In this document: positions 1 to 4,904 of the stretch, in pieces
How the letters are laid out: each line of letters starts with the position of its first letter
Position numbering within the stretch: position 1 is the stretch's first letter
Assembly: GCA_028717165.1 (NCBI GenBank)
Contig: JAQUOK010000193.1
Location: 1-6,417, forward strand
Length of the DNA stretch: 6,417 bases
Origin: Victivallaceae bacterium
GTDB lineage: Bacteria > Verrucomicrobiota > Lentisphaeria > Victivallales > Victivallaceae
Direction of reading: 5' to 3'
Translations under genes and position numbers: made by a program
The notes under the pieces: generated by a model
The model's database searches: none
What the model saw: the letters and a program-made list of their open reading frames with translations, nothing else
Told to the model about the DNA's origin: nothing

Positions 1-2
1 GC

Positions 3-623
3 GCCGAGGGAATAATCCTTTACGATGAAATTGAAAAATCCCACCCGGCCCTCTTCAAGATCATGCTCCAGCAGCTTGACGCCGCCCGGATTACGCTCAG
101 CAACAATAAAACTTATGACCTGCGCAATTTTTTCATTGCGGCGACCTCGAATATCGGAGCCCAGGTCTTTCAGAATATCAGACACCTCTCAGAACGACGG
201 CTCCGGCAAACTCTCGAAATGCAGCTCAAGGAACGTTTCAGCCCGGAATTCGTCGCCCGCTTCGAGAAGTTCGGGCATGAAATCCTGATTTTCCGTCCGC
301 TGAAACCGGAACATCTAAGGCAGATCGCTCGGAAATTCTATTCCCTGCTCTTGCCGCAATATAAAAAATCCCACGGAATCGATATTTTCGGCTTTACGCC
401 GGAGGTCATTGAGGAAACGCTTCGCTCCATCGACAACACCCGGAACGGCGCCCGCGAACTCCGCAGCAATATCGAACGGAAGATCCGGGAAGTCATTTAC
501 AGCGTCCTGATGAAGTCTTCCGCTCCGGTACGCGGCTGGCTCGATGTTAATTGCCAAAATCCGAATCAACTGCAACTTCAAACCAATTCACCCCAAAAGG
601 AACTTGTCCTATGCCAATCCTGA
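3..623 (+). CDS. Clp/HSP100-type AAA+ ATPase, C-terminal part (5' end outside window)
   Basis: This is the last 206 residues of an ATPase of the Clp (AAA_2) branch. That branch uses ATP hydrolysis to unfold or remodel protein substrates, usually as hexameric rings in the cytoplasm. Visible motifs, numbered from the first complete codon: Walker B ILYDEIEKSHP (5-15; canonical Clp form LFDEIEKAHP), sensor 1 region ATSNIGA (47-53; canonical MTSNIGS), an arginine-finger segment RFSPEFVARFEK (78-89; canonical PEFLNRID), and a sensor 2 box NGARELRSNIER (148-159; canonical YGARPLRRAIQR). The Walker A motif and any N-terminal domain lie left of the window, so I cannot tell whether it has one or two ATPase domains. 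After sensor 2 about 45 residues follow, ending in a polar, Q/N-rich tail, so a small C-terminal subdomain is present. All catalytic landmarks in view are intact. It overlaps the next gene by 13 bases. Its neighbours are not ClpP, so a specialised remodeller is likelier than a housekeeping ClpA/ClpB; that is inference. Confidence 0.9.
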   Translation, partial: AEGIILYDEIEKSHPALFKIMLQQLDAARITLSNNKTYDLRNFFIAATSNIGAQVFQNIRHLSERRLRQTLEMQLKERFSPEFVARFEKFGHEILIFRPLKPEHLRQIARKFYSLLLPQYKKSHGIDIFGFTPEVIEETLRSIDNTRNGARELRSNIERKIREVIYSVLMKSSAPVRGWLDVNCQNPNQLQLQTNSPQKELVLCQS

Positions 624-1633
624 ACGAAATTATGAACCGCTGCGCCATGCCGCATGAAGTCGAAACTTTTCTCGATTCCATACAGAAAAAAATCGCCCGG
701 CAGCAAACTGAACCGCAAGGCCGTGGTTCGATGAAGCTTGATGAACTTTATGGAATCCTGCCGGAAACCAATGCAAGCTGCCACAACCGGGAAACCCCGG
801 ACGAAAATCTGCGCGAAGTTATAGTTAAATGGAATTTAAGTGAAATCCTGACGCTGGAAAATCAATGGGACAATCTATGTGTCACGCTGTGGAAGCAAAA
901 CGGACGTTATTATTGTACGGAACTGAAACTTTTTCAGAAAGAATGGGGCGTTTATGCCGAACCGGCCCTCAATCACCAGAAAGCGGAAGAAGTTTTTCCA
1001 ATTGCTTCCCGGCGCTTAAGCCTGCTTGCATCCGCTTCCGGCAATACCCCGTTGCGGCAACTCAACGTCCGCCGATATGCCGGCGGCATTATAAGGCGCG
1101 TTAAAAACGAATCAAAGCAGAATTTCTATCTCGAACTATTCCTGACGCTGTTTCATCTGGAATTGACGGCGGAGGAACTTGCCAATCAGGATATTTTCCT
1201 GAAACGGGCCATACTGCACTGCAAAAGCATTATCGCAATGCGCAGCCGCTGCGGCGTGAAAACGGAAGCGGCAAAAATGGCGAGTATGGCGGCAACACGC
1301 GGAATCGGAGCGCTTCTCGACGAACTTTTCGTTCCGATGAACATAATATGGGGCTTCCTGGCTAATTACAGGGCGACGGAAAATCTTCTTATCCCCGCCA
1401 AAGGCAGATTTTGTTTCCGCGAATATTACGATACCAGGGGAAATATCGAACTCGGAGAAATTTTTCCGGTTTCCGGCCGGGAAAAATCCGATTTCAAAAT
1501 ACAGTGGAACCGGGATTGCTATACTCAGGTTTTCCCGGATTATCAAACCGCGCTGATGTACCGCAATATCGCGCTGACGCTGCTTCAATCCCAACATAAA
1601 AATAAGCTTGACCGCTTCAGGAGGAAAATATGA
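611..1633 (+). CDS. Hypothetical protein, 340 aa, second gene of the Clp-linked operon
   Basis: I do not recognise this protein. The ATG at 611 is preferred over the upstream in-frame ATG at 551 because AAAAGGA sits about 10 bases before 611, while 551 lies deep inside the ATPase gene. Residues 12-33 look helical and charged. Residues 75-115 are a W/Y/L-rich segment (NLCVTLWKQNGRYYC around 88-102). Residues 172-250 are mainly hydrophobic helices (YLELFLTLFHLEL, then GALLDELFVPMNIIWGFL), too polar overall for clear membrane spans. The C-terminus is basic (KNKLDRFRRKI). Cysteines at 58, 90, 102, 204, 214, 268 and 303 are not arranged as an obvious zinc site. No signal peptide is seen. The start overlaps the ATPase stop by 13 bases and the stop overlaps the next start in an ATGA, so these genes are probably co-translated and may act with the ATPase as adaptor or substrate. 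That role is inference. Confidence 0.8.
   Translation: MPILNEIMNRCAMPHEVETFLDSIQKKIARQQTEPQGRGSMKLDELYGILPETNASCHNRETPDENLREVIVKWNLSEILTLENQWDNLCVTLWKQNGRYYCTELKLFQKEWGVYAEPALNHQKAEEVFPIASRRLSLLASASGNTPLRQLNVRRYAGGIIRRVKNESKQNFYLELFLTLFHLELTAEELANQDIFLKRAILHCKSIIAMRSRCGVKTEAAKMASMAATRGIGALLDELFVPMNIIWGFLANYRATENLLIPAKGRFCFREYYDTRGNIELGEIFPVSGREKSDFKIQWNRDCYTQVFPDYQTALMYRNIALTLLQSQHKNKLDRFRRKI
1619..1624 (+). promoter_or_regulatory. Strong ribosome binding site AGGAGG before the 323-aa gene
   Basis: AGGAGG lies five bases before the ATG at 1630, inside the last codons of the previous gene. It fixes the start of the downstream gene and shows that the ATGA overlap is a translational coupling point. 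It also shows that this organism uses canonical Shine-Dalgarno initiation. Confidence 0.8.
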
Positions 1634-2601
1634 GTCGTCTCAAAAACTTATTCAGGCAACTCGAACATCAAAGCGCCTTTCAAGCCGGATACGACGGCTT
1701 CCCGTCCGGGGAATTAAGACAGGCAATTCTGAAAAGGATCAAACCGGTAAAACTAAATTCGCACCCTCACGGAAACTACCGGGATACCCGGTACAGCGAC
1801 GAGGAAAAACTTAAAATCGAATACTTAACGGCAGTTGGAAAAACCGGCGCAATTCAGGCAAAAAAATATATCGCGGATAAAATCCTGCTGCCGACCGGAC
1901 ATTTTCTTTGCGCGATTATTGAACTCGGTACAGAAAACCTCGGCCGTGAAATCGCCCGTTCTTATGCTTCGGAAATCTACCCCGAACTCCGGCGCATGCG
2001 ACTGGCGGGAGAAGCCGATATCAACTTTCCGCAAGCAGAACCGGATAAAAAAATGTCCTATGGCTTTACCGTCGAAACCGACCGGGACATTTTTGACCTC
2101 GGGCCGATACAGGAGTCCGGCGCTGCGCCGGGAAACGACATTTATTACGATGATATCGGCGAACGCCATATCGAAACATTTGTTTTCGCCTCTATCGAGG
2201 ACGCCGATGCCGCGCACTGGAACTGGCAAAGATTCCTCGAACACCAGACGCCCCGTCCCCCGGTAAAATATGCGCTGCGGATCGAAACCGATTCCCTGGA
2301 ACGCCTTAAAATCGGTTCCATAATTCATGTTGATCCGTTTGAAAAAAACCGTTCCGAAATTACCGGGGATGGATCTGCTGTGGAGTGGAATATCTGCGCT
2401 TCCCTTGCCGAAGCGGAAACACTGAGGCTGAAAAAACTCGATGAAAGCCGGGGAAAAACACCCGGCGCGGCTTCTGAGCTCAAGCTGCCGTCAAGTAAAC
2501 AGAAAGGCATTCAAAAAGCGGAAATTCCGCGCCCGCACCGGGAAATTTCCGCCGTATCCCAAAAACAAATTCGCAATAAAAATTTTTCCATTACGAAATA
2601 G
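1630..2601 (+). CDS. Hypothetical protein, 323 aa, with an internal ~70-residue duplication
   Basis: No family is recognised. The start is fixed by AGGAGG and an ATGA overlap with the upstream gene. The middle of the protein holds two copies of one module, about 70 residues apart. Copy 1 begins at Y144 (YGFTVETD) and carries IETFVFASIEDADA at 181-194. Copy 2 begins at Y214 (YALRIETD) and carries VEWNICASLAEAET at 251-264. The distance from the leading Tyr to the AS dipeptide is 43 residues in both, with a G-x-I or G-S-I turn in between. The pattern (strand ending in a small residue, then an acidic helix) suggests a small alpha/beta fold used twice. The N-terminal 140 residues are a separate, mostly helical region. 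Residues about 277-323 are basic, rich in K, P, S and Q, and probably disordered, as might suit nucleic-acid or protein contact. No signal peptide or membrane segment is seen. Confidence 0.8.
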   Translation: MSRLKNLFRQLEHQSAFQAGYDGFPSGELRQAILKRIKPVKLNSHPHGNYRDTRYSDEEKLKIEYLTAVGKTGAIQAKKYIADKILLPTGHFLCAIIELGTENLGREIARSYASEIYPELRRMRLAGEADINFPQAEPDKKMSYGFTVETDRDIFDLGPIQESGAAPGNDIYYDDIGERHIETFVFASIEDADAAHWNWQRFLEHQTPRPPVKYALRIETDSLERLKIGSIIHVDPFEKNRSEITGDGSAVEWNICASLAEAETLRLKKLDESRGKTPGAASELKLPSSKQKGIQKAEIPRPHREISAVSQKQIRNKNFSITK

Positions 2602-2611
2602 GAGTTTTACT

Positions 2612-3292
2612 ATGAGAAAAAATGTTGATACTGTATCTGTTTTGCTGGGCGCCCTGACACTGAATCTGATGATAATCACCGGAATCATCTTTTACCAAGA
2701 ATACCGGGTCTCAAATAGTACACTGCTCGACCATCCGGCAGGTGCCCTGCTGTTTATAATTATCCTGGTACTGCTGCTCCAAATCCTGATCCTGTTCCGC
2801 AGAAAACGCGAACGCGGCGGCACTCTGATCTTCGCCGATCTCGATATGAACGGCATCCCGGAAAAAATCTTTGAAGTATCGGAACAGGACGTCGTCCGTT
2901 TCTGCAAAGCAGACTTTTCCATGGTTTTCAGGATCGAATACTGGCCGAGTTTCCGGAAACAGCTGCTGGAAGAACGGAAGAATAATACCCCGGAAGGCCG
3001 GATAGCGTCTCAACTCTACCGTGAAGGCTGTGGCATGACTGAAGATTTTCTCGCAGTCCTGGAATACACCGACAAACAGGGCAGACACGCAACGCTTTCC
3101 CGTCTTGCCATGATGCCGACCTCGGTAGACGGGGCAATTGAAATAATCCGGGCTGCTTTCCTGAAAACCTGGGTATTCCATACTCCGCAGGAACTCGCCA
3201 TGTGGGAAAGCGAAATACCCGTAAATAGAAGGCCGCAATTCCGAATACAAATAAACAAATTTCTCAGGCAAAGGGCAAAAAAAGTCGGCTGA
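2612..3292 (+). CDS. Hypothetical membrane-anchored protein, 226 aa, two N-terminal membrane segments
   Basis: No family is recognised. The ATG at 2612 follows GGAG (2601-2604) by 7 bases. An in-frame ATG at 2441 would overlap the preceding gene by 161 bases and lacks support. Residues about 8-28 (SVLLGALTLNLMIITGIIFY core) and 44-62 (GALLFIIILVLLLQILILF) form two hydrophobic spans with a short loop of about 15 residues between them. RRKRERGG follows the second span, so by the positive-inside rule both ends should face the cytoplasm. The remaining 155 residues are a soluble domain with mixed helices and strands (TLIFADLDMNGIPEKIF near 71-87, FLAVLEYTD near 146-154) and a basic C-terminus (RQRAKKVG). 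It is the last gene of the Clp-linked operon, separated from its upstream neighbour by 10 bases. A plausible role is to anchor the ATPase or its partners at the membrane; this is inference from position only. Confidence 0.8.
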   Translation: MRKNVDTVSVLLGALTLNLMIITGIIFYQEYRVSNSTLLDHPAGALLFIIILVLLLQILILFRRKRERGGTLIFADLDMNGIPEKIFEVSEQDVVRFCKADFSMVFRIEYWPSFRKQLLEERKNNTPEGRIASQLYREGCGMTEDFLAVLEYTDKQGRHATLSRLAMMPTSVDGAIEIIRAAFLKTWVFHTPQELAMWESEIPVNRRPQFRIQINKFLRQRAKKVG

Positions 3293-3313
3293 TTTTAAAA
3301 GAACCAAGACGAC

Positions 3314-3345
3314 GGCGTTTCACGCCTGAAAAGACTACCTTTCAG
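3314..3345 (+). other. Two small abutting hairpins in the gap after the membrane-protein gene
   Basis: GGCGT (3314-3318) pairs with ACGCC (3322-3326) around a 3-base loop. TGAAA (3327-3331) then pairs with TTTCA (3340-3344) around an 8-base loop. Each stem is only 5 base pairs and either alone could be chance. They are reported because they abut each other and the larger stem starting at 3346, forming a run of three consecutive hairpins that fills most of the gap. Confidence 0.35.
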
Positions 3346-3386
3346 AATTCCCCGGCTCCTCCAGTAAAGTGAACCGGGGAATTTTT
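3346..3386 (+). terminator. Perfect 10-bp hairpin followed by a T run; terminator and/or leader structure
   Basis: AATTCCCCGG (3346-3355) pairs without mismatch to CCGGGGAATT (3374-3383), leaving an 18-base loop. The 3' arm runs into TTTTT (3382-3386) and then CATTT, as in a factor-independent terminator. It would end the Clp-linked operon, whose stop is at 3292. The loop carries CAGTAAAGTGAAC, which is repeated in the hairpin before PRTRC protein E. The structure also lies only 26 bases before the next start codon, so it may instead or additionally be a leader element that controls the 181-aa gene. Confidence 0.6.
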
Positions 3387-3404
3387 CATTTAACCGACAG
3401 GAGG
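3362..3404 (+). repeat. Shared leader element, copy 1 (before the 181-aa gene)
   Basis: The blocks are CAGTAAAGTGAAC (3362-3374), 16 bases, TAACC (3391-3395), 4 bases, GGAGG (3400-3404), then the ATG at 3409. Copy 2 at 4089-4133 has the same blocks with spacings of 17 and 4. The first block is mostly displayed in the loop of the hairpin at 3346-3383. Sequence between the blocks is not conserved apart from A/T-richness, which suggests a functional element rather than a recent duplication. Confidence 0.5.
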
Positions 3405-3408
3405 CATC

Positions 3409-3954
3409 ATGACCCGACAGGAACTTTACAAAGCGATGGAACTCGAAAAAATCATTTTGTATGATGAATTCGTCAGCCATCTCAAACGCACGCCGTTCCC
3501 GGAACTTGCCGCGCGCTGGGCCGGCGTTCTGGAGCTGGCCAAAGAAAACCAAGTCGCAAAGAATCGCGCCGACTGGCTTGCCATGTTCATGTGGAACTCG
3601 ACAGCCCTGACCGTAGGCGAAAAGATATTGGCCGAAAGAAAAGAATCGCGCCGCCGGGAGGTTGCTCGAAAAGCAGAAGCAGAGCGTAAAATGCGGGAAA
3701 CTGAAATCGACGAAAAGCTTTCCCACCGGAAACTCATATTCTGGAAACACTGCTCGGAATACGATCGTCGGCAACTGGTGAAAAACTATCTGCCGAACAC
3801 GGACAATTTTTATCAGGAATACGTTCGCGAAAATTACCTTGACCATCTTAACGATATGTCGGATCGTATGGCGTTGCTGTGGTTCTGGAACGCGTTGCCC
3901 CCCTTTTCTCTGGAATCGCGGCTATTTAAAACGCCGGAAGCAAAAGCCGCATAG
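3409..3954 (+). CDS. Hypothetical coiled-coil protein, 181 aa, between the Clp operon and the PRTRC operon
   Basis: No family is recognised. The ATG follows GGAGG (3400-3404) by 4 bases. Residues 1-60 are predicted helical with a W/F-rich patch (RADWLAMFMW at 53-62). Residues about 70-106 are a highly charged heptad-like stretch rich in E, K and R (for example AERKESRRREVARKAEAER), probably a coiled coil for oligomerisation. The C-terminal part, 108-165, is aromatic (FYQEYVRENYLDHL, then ALLWFWNALPPF). There is no signal peptide or membrane span. It has its own leader hairpin and is isolated from its neighbours by gaps of 116 and 185 bases. Its leader element is shared with PRTRC protein E, suggesting the two transcripts are controlled together. 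A ParB-type gene is commonly found at this position in PRTRC cassettes, but this protein shows no ParB motifs. Confidence 0.75.
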   Translation: MTRQELYKAMELEKIILYDEFVSHLKRTPFPELAARWAGVLELAKENQVAKNRADWLAMFMWNSTALTVGEKILAERKESRRREVARKAEAERKMRETEIDEKLSHRKLIFWKHCSEYDRRQLVKNYLPNTDNFYQEYVRENYLDHLNDMSDRMALLWFWNALPPFSLESRLFKTPEAKAA

Positions 3955-4077
3955 AAAGCGGTCAAGCTTATTTTTCTGTAGCGTCATTCGCTTCGATTTG
4001 AGTTCAGATGCACAATGTTTATGTTACAAATATTTTTGCGTTTTAGCGTATTTTGAAAGTTAAAGATTTTTGTCCCT
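3955..4077 (+). promoter_or_regulatory. AT-rich intergenic region, probable promoter of the PRTRC operon (weak boxes)
   Basis: This stretch is markedly more AT-rich than the coding sequence around it and contains no credible gene. TTGAGT (3998-4003) with TATGTT (4020-4025) at a 16-base spacing is the best -35/-10 pair I can find, but it matches the sigma-70 consensus only partly. TTGCGT (4036-4041) with sequence around 4059-4066 is a poorer alternative. Position and composition, more than the boxes, support a promoter here. A 4-bp hairpin AGCG-TCATT-CGCT (3980-3992) is also present and may be chance. Confidence 0.35.
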
Positions 4078-4111
4078 TGCCGGCGCGTCAGTAAAAGTGA
4101 ACGCCCCGGCA
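4078..4111 (+). promoter_or_regulatory. Leader hairpin before PRTRC protein E with the shared loop motif
   Basis: TGCCGG (4078-4083) pairs with CCGGCA (4106-4111). After a C/C mismatch, GCGT (4085-4088) pairs with ACGC (4101-4104), giving a 10-bp interrupted stem with a 12-base loop, CAGTAAAAGTGA. Unlike the hairpin at 3346-3383, it is followed by A-rich sequence (GAAAAAATT), so it does not look like a terminator on this strand. A T5 run upstream (4067-4071) could pair with the A run if the intervening bases bulge. Its stem sequence differs from the other hairpin while the loop is kept, which points to a recognition role for the loop. Confidence 0.55.
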
Positions 4112-4133
4112 GAAAAAATTAACCCTTTGGAGG
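4089..4133 (+). repeat. Shared leader element, copy 2 (before PRTRC protein E)
   Basis: The blocks are CAGTAAAAGTGAAC (4089-4102), 17 bases, TAACC (4120-4124), 4 bases, GGAGG (4129-4133), then the ATG at 4140. It differs from copy 1 (3362-3404) by one extra A in the first block and one extra spacer base. The match extends over blocks that include the ribosome binding site, so translation control is a natural hypothesis. Confidence 0.5.
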
Positions 4134-4139
4134 AACAGA

Positions 4140-4487
4140 ATGAATGAAGCAGTCTATCAGATGGCCGCCATGGGCGGAAGTGCGCGGATAGTGGTACAAA
4201 AGAAGCCGGACGGCAATTTTATCCTCGGTGTCAGTAACGGGAAAGATACCCCGCTGATCTGTCAGGGAACGCCGGAAGCTGTTAATACCGATTTCGAAAC
4301 CCGCTTACCAGCTTATCTGGAAAAAATCAAAAACGCGGCCATCGAAGCCAAACTCAACGCCGCAACCGAAAGCCAGCAGGTAACGGAAACGCCGAAGACA
4401 ACGGCAGAACCGACAACGACGGGTACGCTCGCGGCATCCGCCGAAACGAACCAAAACGATCAGCCCGAACTCGATTTCGGGTTTTAA
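4140..4487 (+). CDS. PRTRC system protein E
   Basis: A 115-residue protein recognised as PRTRC protein E from its position directly before protein C and its domain pattern. An N-terminal sheet-forming domain (SARIVVQKKPDGNFILGV, 14-31) is followed by the family-like segment PLICQGTPEAVNTDFETRLPAYLEKI (38-63), where the family has a 'TGTPEELDAELPALL'-type helix. Residues about 74-105 are a low-complexity linker rich in T, A, E and Q, ending in the acidic-aromatic tail ELDFGF. The biochemical function of the family is unknown; PRTRC genes occur together on plasmids and other mobile elements. GGAGG lies 6 bases before the ATG. It opens the E-C-F-B operon and is separated from C by 22 bases. The protein is somewhat short for the family as I recall it. 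Identification is by remembered pattern, not by alignment. Confidence 0.75.
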   Translation: MNEAVYQMAAMGGSARIVVQKKPDGNFILGVSNGKDTPLICQGTPEAVNTDFETRLPAYLEKIKNAAIEAKLNAATESQQVTETPKTTAEPTTTGTLAASAETNQNDQPELDFGF

Positions 4488-4509
4488 CCCTTAACAAAGG
4501 AACCATATC

Positions 4510-4725
4510 ATGAACACCCCAAACGCAATCCCCGCCAAACGCTCCTTCAATTACAACGGTATGCAGTTGGACGATCCCGATCCTTCCATGCCGCCGGAAA
4601 AAGTCATTGAATTCCATGCGCTTCTCCACGCCGAACTGACCAACGCGACAATCAAAGGCCCCAGCACCGGAGGCGACGGCACGCAGAATTATCAGGTCGA
4701 AGTGCAAATCGGAGATTTTAATTGA
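4510..4725 (+). CDS. PRTRC system protein C
   Basis: A 71-residue protein and the clearest PRTRC member here. It shows the family signature in order: RSFNYNGMQLDDPDPSMPPEK (11-31; family form R-x-F-x-Y-x-G-x-x-L-x-DP followed by S/P-P-E-E-V), a helix with the 'AELTNAT' core (41-47; usually YPELTTA), GP at 50-51, a Gly-rich loop (GGDG 54-57), and a closing strand YQVEVQIG (61-68). Length is normal for the family, about 70 residues. Function is unknown. Its small single-domain make-up resembles a sheet-based adaptor, but that is inference. AAAGGAA (4496-4502) precedes the ATG by 7 bases. Its TGA stop (4723-4725) overlaps a TTG codon at 4722 that probably starts the protein F gene. Confidence 0.88.
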   Translation: MNTPNAIPAKRSFNYNGMQLDDPDPSMPPEKVIEFHALLHAELTNATIKGPSTGGDGTQNYQVEVQIGDFN

Positions 4726-4904
4726 AAAAATCCAAGCTCAGTCCAAAATGGAAAAAACGTTTCTTCCCAAAACCGAAAGAAGAGCGACTGAGCCTGGCTG
4801 ATTTCGACGAAGGAAAATTGGAATGTTCGGAACGCTTATTCAGGAGCCTGGCACAAAGCAGGCCCACCGCCATACCGGGAAGCGTGCTGCCCCCGCTTAT
4901 CTGA
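4722..4904 (+). CDS. Probable displaced N-terminus of PRTRC protein F (frameshift-separated, TTG start)
   Basis: A 60-residue reading frame starts at TTG 4722, overlapping the stop of protein C. GGAG (4711-4714) sits 7 bases upstream, ideal for a start there. The sequence looks truly coding: a basic start (KKSKLSPKWKKRFF), then an amphipathic stretch LSLADFDEGKLECSERLFRSL (23-43), then RPTAIPGSVLPPL. It stops at TGA 4902, just after a run of five C (4890-4894). The body of protein F continues in the frame one base back. One extra C in the run would read through as ...VLPPAYLTVPNLKK..., giving a continuous product of 393 residues from 4722 to 5902. I therefore read this as the severed N-terminus of F rather than an independent small gene. 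A sequencing or assembly indel, a true mutation and programmed frameshifting are all possible. Confidence 0.55.
   Translation: MKKSKLSPKWKKRFFPKPKEERLSLADFDEGKLECSERLFRSLAQSRPTAIPGSVLPPLI

Noticed and set aside
551..610. Upstream in-frame ATG at 551 as the start of the 340-aa gene
   Set aside because: It would overlap the ATPase gene by 73 bases and has no ribosome site. The ATG at 611 has AAAAGGA and a natural 13-base overlap.
1136..2328. Long open frames on the minus strand opposite the 340-aa and 323-aa genes
   Set aside because: They run opposite well-supported coupled genes, lack ribosome sites and give unconvincing protein sequence. They are shadows of plus-strand coding.
2441..2611. 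Upstream in-frame ATG at 2441 extending the membrane protein by 57 residues
   Set aside because: The extension is basic, low-quality sequence inside the previous gene. The ATG at 2612 has GGAG at the right distance and is followed at once by the first membrane span.
3295..3846. 183-residue minus-strand open frame opposite the 181-aa gene
   Set aside because: The plus-strand gene has GGAGG and sensible composition. The minus-strand product is Cys/Phe-rich in the manner of antisense translation and has no promoter or ribosome site that I can see.
3839..4063. 74-residue plus-strand frame running into the gap before protein E
   Set aside because: It overlaps the end of the 181-aa gene in another frame, has no ribosome site and ends in AT-rich intergenic sequence with a C/F/Y-rich translation.
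3346..4139. The two hairpins flanking the 181-aa gene as integron attC sites or transposon ends
   Set aside because: No attC core sites, integrase, direct target duplication or transposase are present, and the stems do not match each other as terminal repeats would.
4481..4509. TTTTAACCCTTAACAAAGGAACC before protein C as a partial leader copy
   Set aside because: The TAACCCTT match includes the stop codon of protein E, and there is no loop motif or hairpin. It is probably chance.
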